Positions 30,493 through 42,643 of a DNA stretch of 64,000 nt are shown in pieces. This DNA comes from Atherix ibis (taxonomy: Eukaryota; Arthropoda; Insecta; Diptera; Athericidae). The stretch's first letter is position 1. The number at the start of each line of letters is the position of its first letter. The DNA lies in NCBI GenBank assembly GCA_958298945.1, contig CATQJD010000001.1, positions 1,529,773 through 1,593,772 of the forward strand, read 5' to 3'. The notes under the pieces are model-generated. The model did not search any database. It was not told where the DNA came from and saw only the letters and a list, made by a program, of their open reading frames with translations. The translations under genes and the position numbers were made by a program.

Positions 30493-32695
30493 ATGATTAG
30501 GTGCATCCAATTGAATGGGAATGCATCTGCTGCGGTTATGAATGAGTTGAGTGTGTATATGTGTGAGAATGGGGTGGATGTAGCACTGATCCAGGAGCTA
30601 TATTCGTATGGTGGATCGGTGTGCGGATTGGGTATATCCGCCAGGACTTTTACCAGTGCCAAGGCTGGGGTTAGAATTGACTCGGCTGTCTCTGTCGTTG
30701 GAGTGGTTATGGATGTGGTGAGAGTTGATGAGTGTTGCAGTGAGCTTGGTGTGTGTGTTTATGTAAAGAAGGGAGTTGTAGAGCTTTATGTTGTGTCGGT
30801 TTATTGAAGGTTTGGCTCTGAAATAGAGCCGTACCTGCGGTATCTCGATACAGTGTTGGCTAAGTGTGGACGTTCGCCTGTGCTGATCGGTATGGATGAG
30901 AATGTTGTTTCTCCTCTCTGGTATAGCAAGAGGAGAGACACTGACCAGCCGAGTTGTGTGAGGGGCAGGCAACTCGAAGAGTGGATTATGGCCAGTGGTA
31001 TGAATGTACTGAATGTGCCGAGTGAATGGTATACCTTTAGCAGACCAAATGGGCAGAGTGACATTGCTGTCACACTGTGCAATCGTGCTGCTGACTGTTA
31101 CGAGTATGCATGGAGGATGTTGCCTGATAAGCGATCACAACCTCATTGAGCTGGTGGTGACTGCTCCAACGGGTGGCCATCGTAAAGGTTCCGCACGTGG
31201 TAAGCGGTGGCATACCGGTGGGGTGGACTGAATGGTCTACGAGGTGACTGGAGAGATTTGTGACTTGGTTACGTTTCAGTCGATGCGGTTGGAGGAGAAG
31301 GTGGTCGAACTTAGCAGATGCGTGAATGCGGTGAATGACAGGTGTTTGCGTGAAAGAGTAGAGGGGAATAGGAAATCGGCTCCATGTGGAACCGTGCGCT
31401 AGGTGAGTATGCCTGGATGCATGTAAGGCAGTATGTGGAGTTACTTCCATGAACGGTATGCGGTAGTATGTGGGAATGTTTGTTCGCCAGATGGTGCGTA
31501 GCTGTCCACAGGGATCTGTGGCCGGCCCCACTGTCTGGAATATGATGATGAATGGTCTCTTGGTGCAGTTGGAGGAGGCCGGCTGTGTTTTTGGTTGCAT
31601 ATGCGGATGATCTTCTGCTCTTGATTGAGGGAGGGAGTAGGTCTGCGGTGGAAGTGGCGGGAAGCCGCTACTTGCGTATGGTTTGTAAATGGGGAGAAAG
31701 GATGGGTGTGAGGGTTTCCGAAAGGAAAACCATGTGTATGTTATTGAAGAGTTTTTTGGCGGCTAGTAGGCCGCCCAATATTTGTTTGAAGACAGTTGGG
31801 GTCCGATACTCGCGGGAAGTGAAGTACCTTGGACTGAAGGTTGGGGAGAGGCTGAATTTTCGGCCTCACTTGCAACGTTTGAGGGGGCGCGTAGCCGGTT
31901 TGGTTGGCATGCTGGTGCGAGTACTTTGCAAGGAATGTGGACTTCAATCCAGAGCGGTGAGGGTTCTGTATAAGATTGTGTTTGTTCCGTGTGCTATGTA
32001 TGCATCGTGTGTGTGGGCAGACACTATGCACCACCAGTATGCGAGGATGGGCATAAATTCGGGCCAGCGTTCGGTTCTGTGTGCGTGTTTGAATGTGTGT
32101 AGAACTGTTTCAACTGAGGCGATGCAGGTTCTCATGGGAGAAATTCCATGGGACCTGAAGATGCTGCGTGGAAGTATCCTCTACCATCTGCGGCGGGGCA
32201 TCCCGCTAGCAGATTGTCCGGTAGGGAATGATGAGGTTCAGAATCGTAGTCCGTGTCATCAGCGCATACTGGTCCTGAACAAGATGGATGAGATCTGGCA
32301 GCAACGGTGGGATGAGAGTGTGAATGGCAGATGGACGTACATGTTCATACCGAATGTGTGCTTTTCCTCTGCGTATGGTTTTTGAATTTGGTCTGTTCCT
32401 TGGGTATTTGCTCACGGGACACAGCAGTATGAATGGGTTCCGGTATAGGCGTGGTCTGGATACGGAGGTTAGATGCCCTTGTGGGGCGAAGAAGGAGAGT
32501 GTTAAGCACCTTCTCATGGCGTGTGGCCTGTTTGGGAACTTGCGTGATTTGGAGGCGTGTGGAATCGTGGTGTATGAGGAGGGTGTGGATGTGAGTGGTG
32601 TATTGAGTGTGAAAAAGAGACATGAATGCATAAATGCGTTTGCCGTGGCACTGTTTGAGAGACGAATGAGAAGGTGCGAGAATGAGTGTGTGTGA
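30493..32695 (+). pseudogene. Unit 1 copy b ORF2 remnant
   Basis: Endonuclease start MIRCIQLNGNASAAVMNELS is intact up to a TGC-to-TGA stop near 30,805. LIGMDENVVSPLWYSKRRD and SEWYTFSRPNGQSDIAV follow. The family block WGVSDHN is lost to a deletion that gives DKRSQPH and a stop. A deletion of about 690 bp at 31,402 removes the region between endonuclease and RT, and motif A of RT is deleted near 31,440. QGSVAGPTVWN and ADDLLLLIEG remain (31,505-31,630). The 31,552-32,385 frame ends at a stop, and the Cys-His end CPCGAKKESVKHLLMAC lies at about 32,470 in another frame. Confidence 0.9.
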
Positions 32696-33250
32696 ATGAC
32701 ACGGAGGGTGGCTACAACCGGCTGAAAGACCAAGGTCGATTCCGGTTATACCTTCGGGTTTTTTGGCGAACCCGTATACCTGAGCTGGCTTAGCGGTGCC
32801 TAGGAATTTACAAGATTCCTTATCGTAGCTCTACGAGCGGAGTACAAACCGAAGTACTCTTAAAACAAAAATGGGTACCACGGGGATCGGGAGCCCCACA
32901 GTAGAATAAACTGTGCCCGATCGAGGTGAGGCGCCATTTGGCAGCTACGCGGTGGTTGTGGTTAATACCCATGTCGCGGGTACGGTCTTCTGATCGCAGG
33001 TGGGAGGTAACTGGTAAATGTAGCAATGCATTGCACTTATTTCGGGCACTGTCACTGCTAATGACAGTAGAGGTTTAGATGGTCCTCGCCACCAGCAGGT
33101 GGAGAGTCAGCTTGTAACTGATTCTATATAGTTAACTGCCAGTAATGGTGGTGCGTTTGATTGAGCATGTCTCGATTCCTATAGTCGTAGGCGACTCGTG
33201 GTCTTATGCGCGGGCAACTAAACTACGTTAAATAATAAACTATAACTGTA
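32696..33250 (+). other. Unit 1 copy b 3' UTR
   Basis: Structured 3' UTR ending AACTGTA, followed directly by TGCATGTTTGAATGTG of copy c. Contains the inverted repeat CCACCAGCAGGTGG. Confidence 0.85.
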
Positions 33251-34394
33251 TGCATGTTTGAATGTGTGTAGGACCGTGTCAACCGAGGTGATGCAGGTTC
33301 TCATGGGAGAAATTCCATGGGACCTGTAAGTGCTGCGTGGAAGTGTCCACTACCGTCTGCGGTAGGGCATACCGCTTGAAAATTGTCCGGTTACGAATGT
33401 AGAGGTTCGGGATCTTGGTTCGTGCCAGCGGCGTGTACTGATCCTGAACAGAATATATGAAAAGTGGCAGCGACGATGGGATGAGTGTGTTAAAGGCAGA
33501 TGGACGCACATGTTCATTTCAGATGTGTGGTTTGCATATGGGTATGGATTTGAATTTGGTCTGTCCCTTGGATATTTGCTCATGGGGCACGGCAGAATGA
33601 ATGGGTTCCTGTATAGGCGTCGTCTGGCTCTGGAGGCTAGATGCCCTTGTAAGGCGGAAGAGAAATATGCCAAGCACCTTCTCGTGGAGTGTGGCTTGTA
33701 CAGGGACTTGCGCGACTAAGGTGCATGTGAGATCGTGGTGAATGATGAGGGTGTGGTGTTTTTGGCAGGAGAGAGAGAGATATGAATGCCTGAATAGATT
33801 TGCCGTAGCACTGTTTGAGAGAATGAGAATGGTGCGTGAATGAGTGTGTGATGACACGCAGGGTGCCTACAACCGGGTGAAAGACCAAGGTCGATTCCGA
33901 TTGTACTTTCGGGTCTTGGCGAACCCGCATACCTGAGCTGGCTTAGCGTTGCCGAGGAATTTACAAGATTCCTACCCGTAGCTCAATGAGCTGAGTACAA
34001 ACCGAAGTACTCTTAAATCAGAAATTGGTACCACGGGAATCGGGGGCCCAATAATGGAATACACTGTGCCCGATTGAAGTGAGGCCATTTGGCAGCTACG
34101 TGGTGGTTGTGGTTAATACCCATGTCGCGGTTACGGTCTTTTCATCGCAGGTGGGAGGTAACTGGCAATAACCATTTTGCATTTATCTCGGGCACTGTCA
34201 CTGCTAATGACAGCAGAGGTTTAGATAAACCTCGCCACCTACAGGTAGAGAGTCAGCTTGTAACTGATTCTATCTGTTAGCTACCAGTAATGGCAGTATG
34301 TTGAGTGAGCGTTACTCGATCCCTATTGTCGTAGGCGACTCTGGTCTTACGTTGCAGACAACTAGGTCACGTTAAATAAAAACATATAACGGTA
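33251..34394 (+). mobile_element. Unit 1 copy c: ORF2 C-terminus plus 3' UTR
   Basis: A second R1-like subfamily, 5'-truncated so it starts in the ORF2 C-terminal region. It encodes FEFGLSLGYLLMGHGRMNGF and CPCKAEEKYAKHLLVEC, then stops at TAA near 33,717. The 3' UTR (from about 33,840) differs from type b in several stems but keeps their order. Confidence 0.88.
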
Positions 34395-34700
34395 GCTGAT
34401 GATGTTGATACTGCTGCTTCTGTTATAACGGTTGAAGGAGTTGCGGTTGTGGTTGAGATTGTAACTGTTTCTGCCGTTGTTCCTGCGCTTCGGATTTCGT
34501 TCCTGTGGCTGTTGCCGTGATTACGGCGGCGCTTGTAATAAATATGGTGTAAGAGGCGGCTGGTGTTGTGGTAATTGTTGTTGCAGTAATTGTTGAGATT
34601 GTTGCAATTGCTGATGCGGTGGTTGTTGCTGTAGCAACTACTGTTGTTGTTGTATTGATTGAACTGTTGCACTCATCGGATATTTTCAAATATCCGGCAA
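34395..34700. repeat. Degenerate trinucleotide tract with palindrome
   Basis: GTT, GTA and GCT triplets dominate. On the minus strand one frame is open for 99 codons and Thr/Ser/Ala-rich (34,423-34,722); another reads Gln-rich with stops. The perfect inverted repeat CGGATATTTTCAAATATCCG lies at 34,677-34,696. Confidence 0.7.
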
Positions 34701-35484
34701 AATTCGTAAATTGGATCATCAAAATGTGGTTTTATTGAATTTACTTTATTTATATACCAAATATATTTCTAAAAACGGAAAGTTCGTCCCAAAAAACGTA
34801 ATAAGATGGACAGGAACACCTTTTTAATGTAAAAATTCTTATAATTTATTTGGAAGCAATAAGAAAAGAAATTCTGTCTTTATTTATAATAGGTAGTCTA
34901 TCTCTTAAAAAATAGCACATTCCCATAGTGTAAAAATCATTATTGAATTACAAAAAAAAACTTATATTTGATTTGGCATATTCACATATTCACATTTGAA
35001 TTCCAAACACATGCGTGGGATTTCTTATTCTACTATTTTAAAAAGTTAAATTGTTTGAATTTACCAAACCTACACCAATTTTACGCCAAAACAGTACTTT
35101 TAATCCTCACATGCCAACGGCGAATTCCCCAGTCTACCTCGCGTAAACTTAGCATCATGCCATTGCATTTTTCGTTAGTCCGTACGATCGTGCGTAGTTG
35201 TGTTACCAGATGCAAAACTGACCGAAAATTCGGTTTTTTAGGCAACGAACATATCATAAATACTATCGACGAGGCTACCATAACAACACAGGTACTTACA
35301 ACGGTATACTGAGTTGGGAAGACCTGAAAAACGGTAGCCTCAGCAGCTAGCTCCTCGCTTCATCGAACGTATAACGGAAAGAATGCTGAGTTACTGTTAC
35401 CATTCTATTATTCAGCAAATACTCTTCATTCAATTCTTCTCAAATTGATGATTTTCTTATGCCACTTTTCATTGTCGGATGTCT

Positions 35485-35691
35485 TTACCGTCGTACACTC
35501 CCAGTGGATTCCATCATGTCTTTTAGCTCGGACATGGCTGTTACTCTGATTCTACATTTTAAAAATTTGTGAGCTAGTTTCCCACTAAATGGTTTAGTGA
35601 AACTACTTTGTTGAATGCTGCGGCGATAAACTTTTTGCCCGACATGAAAAGGAACCGCATTTGCCCGGTTTTTTTCAAAAGGAAAATGCAA
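35485..35691 (-). pseudogene. Gypsy integrase C-terminal relic in the spacer (unit 1)
   Basis: The minus strand encodes NAVPFHVGQKVYRRSIQQSS and FSGKLAHKFLKCRIR, which fits the GPY/F-type C-terminal domain of Ty3/gypsy integrases (G-D-K-V-W-R-R...F..KL.PKF..C). No neighbouring core domain, LTR or protease is visible, so only about 200 bp survive. It is not the gypsy-1 family. Confidence 0.75.
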
Positions 35692-36406
35692 AATCTAAAA
35701 ACATTATTACCGTATGAATATTGGACAACTTTTAAAAATAAAGAGAAAAAAAATTAAATTTAATGAAATACTTAGCTAATTGAAGATAAACCCATAGTCA
35801 TGGTCACTTATGGCGTCTTAAATATATTCTGTGTTCCTAAAAAAAACAACAAATAAATCATTAAATTTCGAAAGAAAACATTTAAATTTGCCGATCCCCA
35901 ATTTTTGGATTACCTAGTGATCAAACTTGCTAAAAGTTTAAAGAAACGATGTTAAAATTGTTTTGGATAATTAATTAAAATTATTATAATTTAATAATCT
36001 AATTACAGAAAAAAAATATTTTTATAAATTCATATTCAAAATTACCTTCATCCACAACATCATCTGTGCTTGAAGAAATCATCGTCGCGTTGTGGTCAAC
36101 TTCAATCAAAAATGTGTGAGGTAGTGTAAAAGTATTAAGTATTAGGATTTAATAGAAAATTCTGTGTCAACCGAGTAGGGCGACTAGCTATAAGCTAGAT
36201 CCATGAATTCTCGAGGCTGTACTGAAGGAAAAAAGGATTATTGAGCTCGAATTTTAGAATATTCAACCGAGTCGTAAATTAGCTATTATCCAATCTTCCG
36301 AATTCTCGAGGTTGAGTCAACTAGAAGCCGAGTTGAAAAAACAATTACACAAGAGCTGTGTTGAATAGTTTTGATATGTATGAGGATGAACGAAGCTGTT
36401 CCGCTA

Positions 36407-36475
36407 TAGCTTAGTGGAGTAGCTAGCGCAGAGCCAACTCTCACATTCTCAAGACTAAAGGGCATAATTCGGTCC
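36407..36475 (+). other. tRNA/SINE-like box A and box B
   Basis: TAGCTTAGTGG (36,407-36,417) resembles an RNA polymerase III A box, and AATTCGGTCC (36,466-36,475) loosely resembles a B box, at tRNA-like spacing. No full cloverleaf could be folded by eye. Confidence 0.3.
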
Positions 36476-37777
36476 AGCGTAACTTGGCTCCACATCGGGG
36501 ATCGTTTTGTTATGCATCCTTATTATGCATCTTTAACAAAACCGCTGACTCAAGGAATAAGAGTTTTCAGACCGAGGACTATAGAAGAAGGGACCTTAAA
36601 TAAAATATAATAAGTTTGGTTTTTATAAAAGTTAAAGTTTTATATGATAAATTATTTAAAATTCTCATTTTTTTTCCAATTTGAAATAACTAATCAGTTT
36701 CTTGTTTATTACCAACGGTTAAAAATTTATTGTCTCATTATTTCAATTCTCAAAGATTATTGAATTTACCATTTATTGGTAACCGTAAAATTTTTATTAT
36801 GAATTATTTCAATTTTAAATACTTTTTTATTTTTAAATCTGAACAAGTATTTATTGTATCATTTTGTGTAACTGAAAATTGTTTATTTTAACATATTTTT
36901 TCTGAATAATTATATAGACATGCGAGCATTTAGATCTAATCACCACAGATAATTAAATTACATAATAAAGAGAGGAGAAAAGAAAGAAGATAGAAGATAA
37001 TAAAAAGAAAAGTAAAGAAACTTTAACTTATTTAAGCAAAGCAATAAAATTAAAACCAAATTATATATACTTTACATTCAATCATAGTAATTATGATATT
37101 CGTTCCTAAATAAATTTTAAAATAATTTTTTCTATTGACATATTGTGGCAAATATTTTATCTGGGATGGTTGGATCGAGCCGTTAGGGATCAGGTACGAA
37201 GGTAGGAGGTGGTCAAGATGTTAGGTCCACTTTAGGGGTGAAATCCGGCGCATTCGCATTTGTAGGCTGTTATTTTGGTGTTGGTTGTTTGCTCCCTTAA
37301 CAAAAATTAGAGTGCGTCTGTACTGTACCTGTATGCGGGTGACAATCACGTATCGACGCACAGGATAGATACTATTCTGAGGCAACCATCGAGCCAAACA
37401 TTCACGATGCAAAATGTATCTTCAGGGGGAGATGAATGGTTCCATTTCAAGGCTCCACACTTTTCCCTAACAAACACACATCTTTCTATTTCGCTTTATG
37501 CGGATGGCTGCTCTCTGGTGTCTGTTCACTTTTATTGCACGCACGATAATTTTATTATACTCTATTTCTATTTTTAGAATTTTTACAGCACTGCTGCTTT
37601 GTCTAAATTCTTCACTATCATTTACTTCTGTTTTTCAATGAGTTTATATCTCTTGTTTTTCATTTACATATATTTTCACTATATTTTTCACTCTTTGTTA
37701 TTCGCCGAACCGATAATAATTTGAAAAATGCACTACAAAATACGCAATGCGACCGCTCCGCTTGAATATTCAAACAG

Positions 37778-38329
37778 AAGGTGCGAGAATGAGTGTGTGT
37801 GAATGACACGGAGGGTGGCTACAACCGGCTGAAAGACCAAGGTCGATTCCGGTTATACCTTCGGGTTTTTCGGTGAACCCGTGTACCTGAGCTGGCTTAG
37901 CGGTGCCTAGGAATTTACAAGATTCCTTATCGTAGCTCTACGAGCGGAGTACAAACCAAAGTACTCTTAAAACAAAAATTAGTACCATGGGAATCGGGGG
38001 CCCCACAGTAGAATACACTGTACCCGATTGAGGTGAGCCGCCATTTGGCAGCAACGTGGTGGCTGTGGTTATGCCCATATCGCGGGTATGGTCTCCGTAC
38101 CGCAGGTGGGAGGTAACTGGCAAATTCCATCTTCCAATTATCTCGGGCACTGTCACTGCTAATGACAGTAGAGGTTTAGATAGTCCTCGCTTGTAACTGA
38201 CTACTAACTGCTAACTGCCAGTAATGGTGGTGCGTTGATTGAGCGTTTCTCAATCCCTATAGTCGTAGGCGATTCGTGGTCTTGAGGTTTGGACAACCAG
38301 GTCACGTTAAATAACAATTTTTCACTGTA
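37778..38329 (+). mobile_element. Unit 2 copy a: R1-like 3' UTR only
   Basis: Counterpart of 29,513-30,065. The junction to copy b reads ACTGTATGCATATTTG, one base different from the other units. Confidence 0.88.
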
Positions 38330-38755
38330 TGCATATTTGTACGGCCGCTGAAGGAGGGTGTGGCAGTGGAGGTCTGTAGCAGCGGCGAATTGAAGCGTGT
38401 CGCCGAATCAGCTGACTTTGCGAAAGCTGGTTTGGTGACGAGTGAGCCTAAGAGGGCGAGGCCGAAGCTGGTTATCCACGCCGTGCCGGCTGAGGTAGCT
38501 AACGCAGAACTGATACAACAGTTTCAAGAGAAGAACATGAGAGGCATAATGGTGGAGGCTGAGAAGGTGCTCAGGAGGACAACCGGTAAAGATGGTAAAC
38601 ACATGGTTGTCATAACGGTTAGTACTAAGGTTAATGAGAAAATCTTGGTTGAGAGGCGTGTGTTTGTGGGATGGTTGTGTTTGCTGATTCGTGAATACGA
38701 TTGCCCGATTTATGTAAGGTTGTGCGAAAGAGAGAGAATGAGGATTGTTGCCTAA
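38330..38755 (+). pseudogene. Unit 2 copy b ORF1 remnant without zinc knuckles
   Basis: Same content as in unit 1, with GVAVEVCSSGELKR restored where unit 1 has GVAVKV. REYD joins CPIYVRL in frame. Confidence 0.9.
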
Positions 38756-38756
38756 A

Positions 38757-40943
38757 ATGATTAGGTGCATCCAATTGAATGGGAATGCATCTGCTGCGGT
38801 TATGAATGAGTTGAGTGTGTATATGTGTGAGAATGGGGTGGATGTAGCACTGATCCAGGAGCTATATTCGTATGGTGGATCGGTGTGCGGATTGGGTATA
38901 TCCGCCAGGACTTTTACCAGTGCGAAGGCTGGGGTTAGAATTGACTCGGCTGTCTCTGTCGTTGGAGTGGTTATGGATGTGGTGAGAGTTGATGAGTGTT
39001 GCAGTGAGCTTGGTGTGTGTGTTTATGTAAAGAAGGGAGTTGTAGAGCTTTATGTTGTGTCGGTTTATTGAAGGTTTGGCTCTGAAATAGAGCCGTACCT
39101 GCGGTATCTCGATACAGTGTTGGCTAAGTGTGGACGTTCGCCTGTGCTGATCGGTATGGATGAGAATATTGTTTCTCCTCTCTGGTATAGCAAGAGGAGA
39201 GACACTGACCAGCCGAGTTGTGTGAGGGGCAGGCAACTCGAAGAGTGGATTATGGCCAGTGGTATGAATGTACTGAATGTGCCGAGTGAATGGTATACCT
39301 TTAGCAGACCAAATGGGCAGAGTGACATTGCTGTCACACTGTGCAATCGTGCTGCTGACTGTTACGAGTATGCATGGAGGATGTTGCCTGATAAGCGATC
39401 ACAACCTCATTGAGCTGGTGGTGACTGCTCCAACGGGTGGCCATCGTAAAGGTTCCGCACGTGGTAAGCGGTGGCATACCGGTGGGGTGGACTGAATGGT
39501 CTACGAGGTGACTGGAGAGATTTGCGACTTGGTTACGGTTCAGTCGATGCGGTTGGAGGAGAAGGTGGTCGAACTTAGCAGATGCGTGAATGCGGTGAAT
39601 GACAGGTGTTTGCGTGAAAGAGTAGAGGGGAATAGGAAATCGGCTCCATGTGGAACCGTGCGCTAGGTGAGTATGCCTGGATGCATGTAAGGCAGTATGT
39701 GGAGTTACTTTCATGAACGGTATGCGGTAGTATGTGGGAATGTTTGTTCGCCAGATGGTGCGTAGCTGTCCACAGGGATCTGTGGCCGGCCCCACTGTCT
39801 GGAATATGATGATGAATGGTCTCTTGGTGCAGTTGGAGGAGGCCGGCTGTGTTTTTGCTGGCATATGCGGATGATCTTCTGCTCTTGATTGAGGGAGGGA
39901 GTAGGTCTGCGGTGGAAGTGGCGGGAAGCCGCTACTTGCGTATGGTTTGTAAATGGGGAGAAAGGATGGGTGTGAGGGTTTCGGAAAGGAAAACCATGTG
40001 TATGTGATTGAAGGGTTTTTTTGGCGGCCAATAGGCCGCCCAATATTTGTTTGAAGACAGTTGGGGTCCGATACTCGCGGGAAGTGAAGTACCTTGGACT
40101 GAAAGTTGGGGAGAGGCTGAATTTTCGGCCTCACCTGCAACGTTTGAGGAGGCGCGTAGCCGGTTTGATTGGCATGCTGGTGCGAGTACTTTGCAAGGAA
40201 TGTGGACTTCAATCCAGAGCGGTGAGGGTTCTGTATAAGATTGTGTTTGTTCCGTGTGCTATGTATGCATCGTGTGTGTGGGCAGACACTATGCACCACC
40301 AGTATGCGAGGATGGGCATAAATTCTGTGTGCGTGTTTGAATGTGTGTAGAACTGTTTCAACTGAGGCGATGCAGGTTTTCATGGGAGAAATTCCATGGG
40401 ACCTGAAGATGCTGCGTGGAAGTATCCTCTACCATCTGCGGCGGAGCATCCCGCTAGCAGGTTGTCCGGTAGGGAATGATGAGGTTCAGAATCGTAGTCC
40501 GTGCCATCAGCGCATACTGGTCCTGAACAAGATGGATGAGATCTGGCAGCAACGGTGGGATGAGAGTGTGAATGGCAGATGGACGTACATGTTCATACCG
40601 AATGTGTGCTTTTCCTCTGCGTATGGTTTTTGAATTTGGTCTGTTCCTTGGGTATTTGCTCACGGGACACAGCAGTATGAATGGGTTCCGGTATAGGCGT
40701 GGTCTGGATACGGAGGTTAGATGCCCTTGTGGGGCGAAGAAGGAGAGTGTTAAGCACCTTCTCATGGCGTGTGGCCTGTTTGGGAACTTGCGTGATTTGG
40801 AGGCGTGTGGAATCGTGGTGAATGAGGAGGGTGTGGATGTGAGTGGTGTATTGAGTGTGAAAAAGAGACATGAATGCATAAATGCGTTTGCCGTGGCACT
40901 GTTTGAGAGACGAATGAGAAGGAGCGAGAATGAGTGTGTGTGA
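38757..40943 (+). pseudogene. Unit 2 copy b ORF2 remnant
   Basis: Same lesions as unit 1: TGA at about 39,069, lost SDH block, 690-bp deletion near 39,667, motif A deletion. In addition, the frame stops at about 40,006 where units 1 and 3-5 read on (TGATTG for TTATTG). The segment GINSVCVFECV at about 40,325 lacks the GQRSVLCACL bases, a further 16-bp loss. Confidence 0.9.
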
Positions 40944-41498
40944 ATGACACGGAGGGTGGCTACAACCGGCTGAAAGACCAAGGTCGATTCCGGTTATACC
41001 TTCGGGTTTTTTGGCGAACCCGTGCACCTGAGCTGGCTTAGCGGTGCCTGGGAATTTACAAGATTCCTTATCGTAGCTCTACGAGCGGAGTACAAACCGA
41101 AGTACTCTTAAAACAAAAATGGGTACCACGGGGATCCGGAGCCCCACAGTAGAATAAACTGTGCCCGATCGAGGTGAGGCGCCATTTGGCAGCTACGCGG
41201 TGGTTGTGGTTAATACCCATGTCGCGGGTACGATCTTCTGATCGCAGGTGGGAGGTAACTGGTAAATATAGCAATGCATTGCACTTATTTCGGGCACTGT
41301 CACTGCTAATGACAGTAGAGATTTAGATGGTCCTCGCCACCAGCAGGTGGAGAGTCAGCTTGTAACTGATTCTATATAGTTAACTGCCAGTAATGGTGGT
41401 GCGTTTGATTGAGCATGTCTCGATTCCTATAGTCGTAGGCGACTCGTGGTCTTATGCGCGGGCAACTAAACTACGTTAAATAATAAACTATAACTGTA
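40944..41498 (+). other. Unit 2 copy b 3' UTR
   Basis: Ends AACTGTA; same hairpin series as unit 1, with small substitutions (for example GGATCCGGAGCC for GGATCGGGAGCC, which disturbs the outer stem). Confidence 0.85.
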
Positions 41499-42643
41499 TG
41501 CATGTTTGAATGTGTGTAGGACCGTGTCAACCGAGATGATGCAGGTTCTCATGCGAGAAATTCCATGGGACCTGTAAGTGCTGCGTGGAAGTGTCTACTA
41601 CCGTCTGCGGTAGGGCATACCGCTTGAAAATTGTCCGGTTACGAATGTAGAGGTTCGGGATCTTGGTTCGTGCCAGCGGCGTGTACTGATCCTGAACAGA
41701 ATATATGAAAAGTGGCAGCGACGATGGGATGAGTGTGTGAAAGGCAGATGGACGCACATGTTCATTATAGATGTGTGGTTTGCATATGCGTATGGATTTG
41801 AATTTGGTCTGTCCCTTGGATATTTGCTCATGGGGCACGGCAGAATGAATGGGTTCCTGTATAGGCGTCGTCTGGCTCTGGAGGCTAGATGCCCTTGTAA
41901 GGCGGAAGAGAAATATGCCAAGCACCTTCTCGTGGAGTGTGGCTTGTACAGGGACTTGCGCGACTAAGGTGCATGTGAGATCGTGGTGAATGATGAGGGT
42001 GTGGTGTTTTTGGCAGGAGAGAGAGAGATATGAATGCCTGAATAGATTTGCCGTAGCACTGTTTGAGAGAATGAGAATGGTGCGTGAATGAGTGTGTGAA
42101 TGACACGCAGGGTGCCTACAACCGGGTGAAAGACCAAGGTCGATTCCGATTGTACTTTCGGGTCTTGGCGAACCCGCATACCTGAGCTGGCCTAGCGTTG
42201 CCGAGGAATTTACAAGATTCCTACCCGTAGCTCAATGAGCTGAGTACAAACCGAAGTACTCTTAAATCAGAAATTGGTACCACGGGAATCGGGGGCCCAA
42301 TAATGGAATACACTGTGCCCGATTGAAGTGAGGCCATTTGGCAGCTACGTGGTGGTTGTGGTTAATACCCATGTCGCGGTTACGGTCTTTTCATCGCAGG
42401 TGGGAGGTAACTGGCAATAACCATTTTGCATTTATCTCGGGCACTGTCACTGCTAATGACAGCAGAGGTTTAGATAAACCTCGCCACCTACAGGTAGAGA
42501 GTCAGCTTGTAACTGATTCTATCTGTTAGCTACCAGTAATGGCAGTGTGTTGAGTGAGCGTTACTCGATCCCTATTGTCGTAGGCGACTCTGGTCTTACG
42601 TTGCAGACAACTAGGTCACGTTAAATAAAAACATATAACAGTA
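41499..42643 (+). mobile_element. Unit 2 copy c: ORF2 C-terminus plus 3' UTR
   Basis: As in unit 1, with FEFGLSLGYLLMGHGRMNGF and the Cys-His motif, and stop TAA near 41,965. Confidence 0.88.

Larger units (their letters stand above)
29284..37536 (+). repeat. Array unit 1 (about 8,253 bp)
   Basis: First unit of a head-to-tail array, using GCACGCACGATAATTTTATT as anchor. Contents: 230 bp of lead sequence, R1-like 3' UTR a (29,513-30,065), copy b (30,066-33,250), copy c (33,251-34,394) and spacer (34,395-37,536). The match to later units begins at about 29,266. Confidence 0.92.
34395..37536. other. Unit 1 spacer
   Basis: About 3.1 kb. It holds a GTT/GTA-rich tract (34,395-34,700), AT-rich DNA, a gypsy integrase relic on the minus strand (35,485-35,691), a tRNA-like A-box/B-box pair (36,407-36,475), a purine-rich tract (36,955-37,025) and 400 bp of unassigned mixed-composition DNA. 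No host gene is recognised. Confidence 0.7.

Noticed and set aside
32206..32733. Minus-strand 175-codon ORFs repeated in every array unit (VFQPVVATLRVIHTHSF type)
   Set aside because: They lie opposite the ORF2 C-terminus of the R1-like copies and have no independent start context or known domain. They are antisense shadows kept by copy similarity.
37221..37412. 63-codon minus-strand ORF in each spacer (MHRECLARW...)
   Set aside because: Short, not recognised, and conserved only as much as the surrounding spacer.
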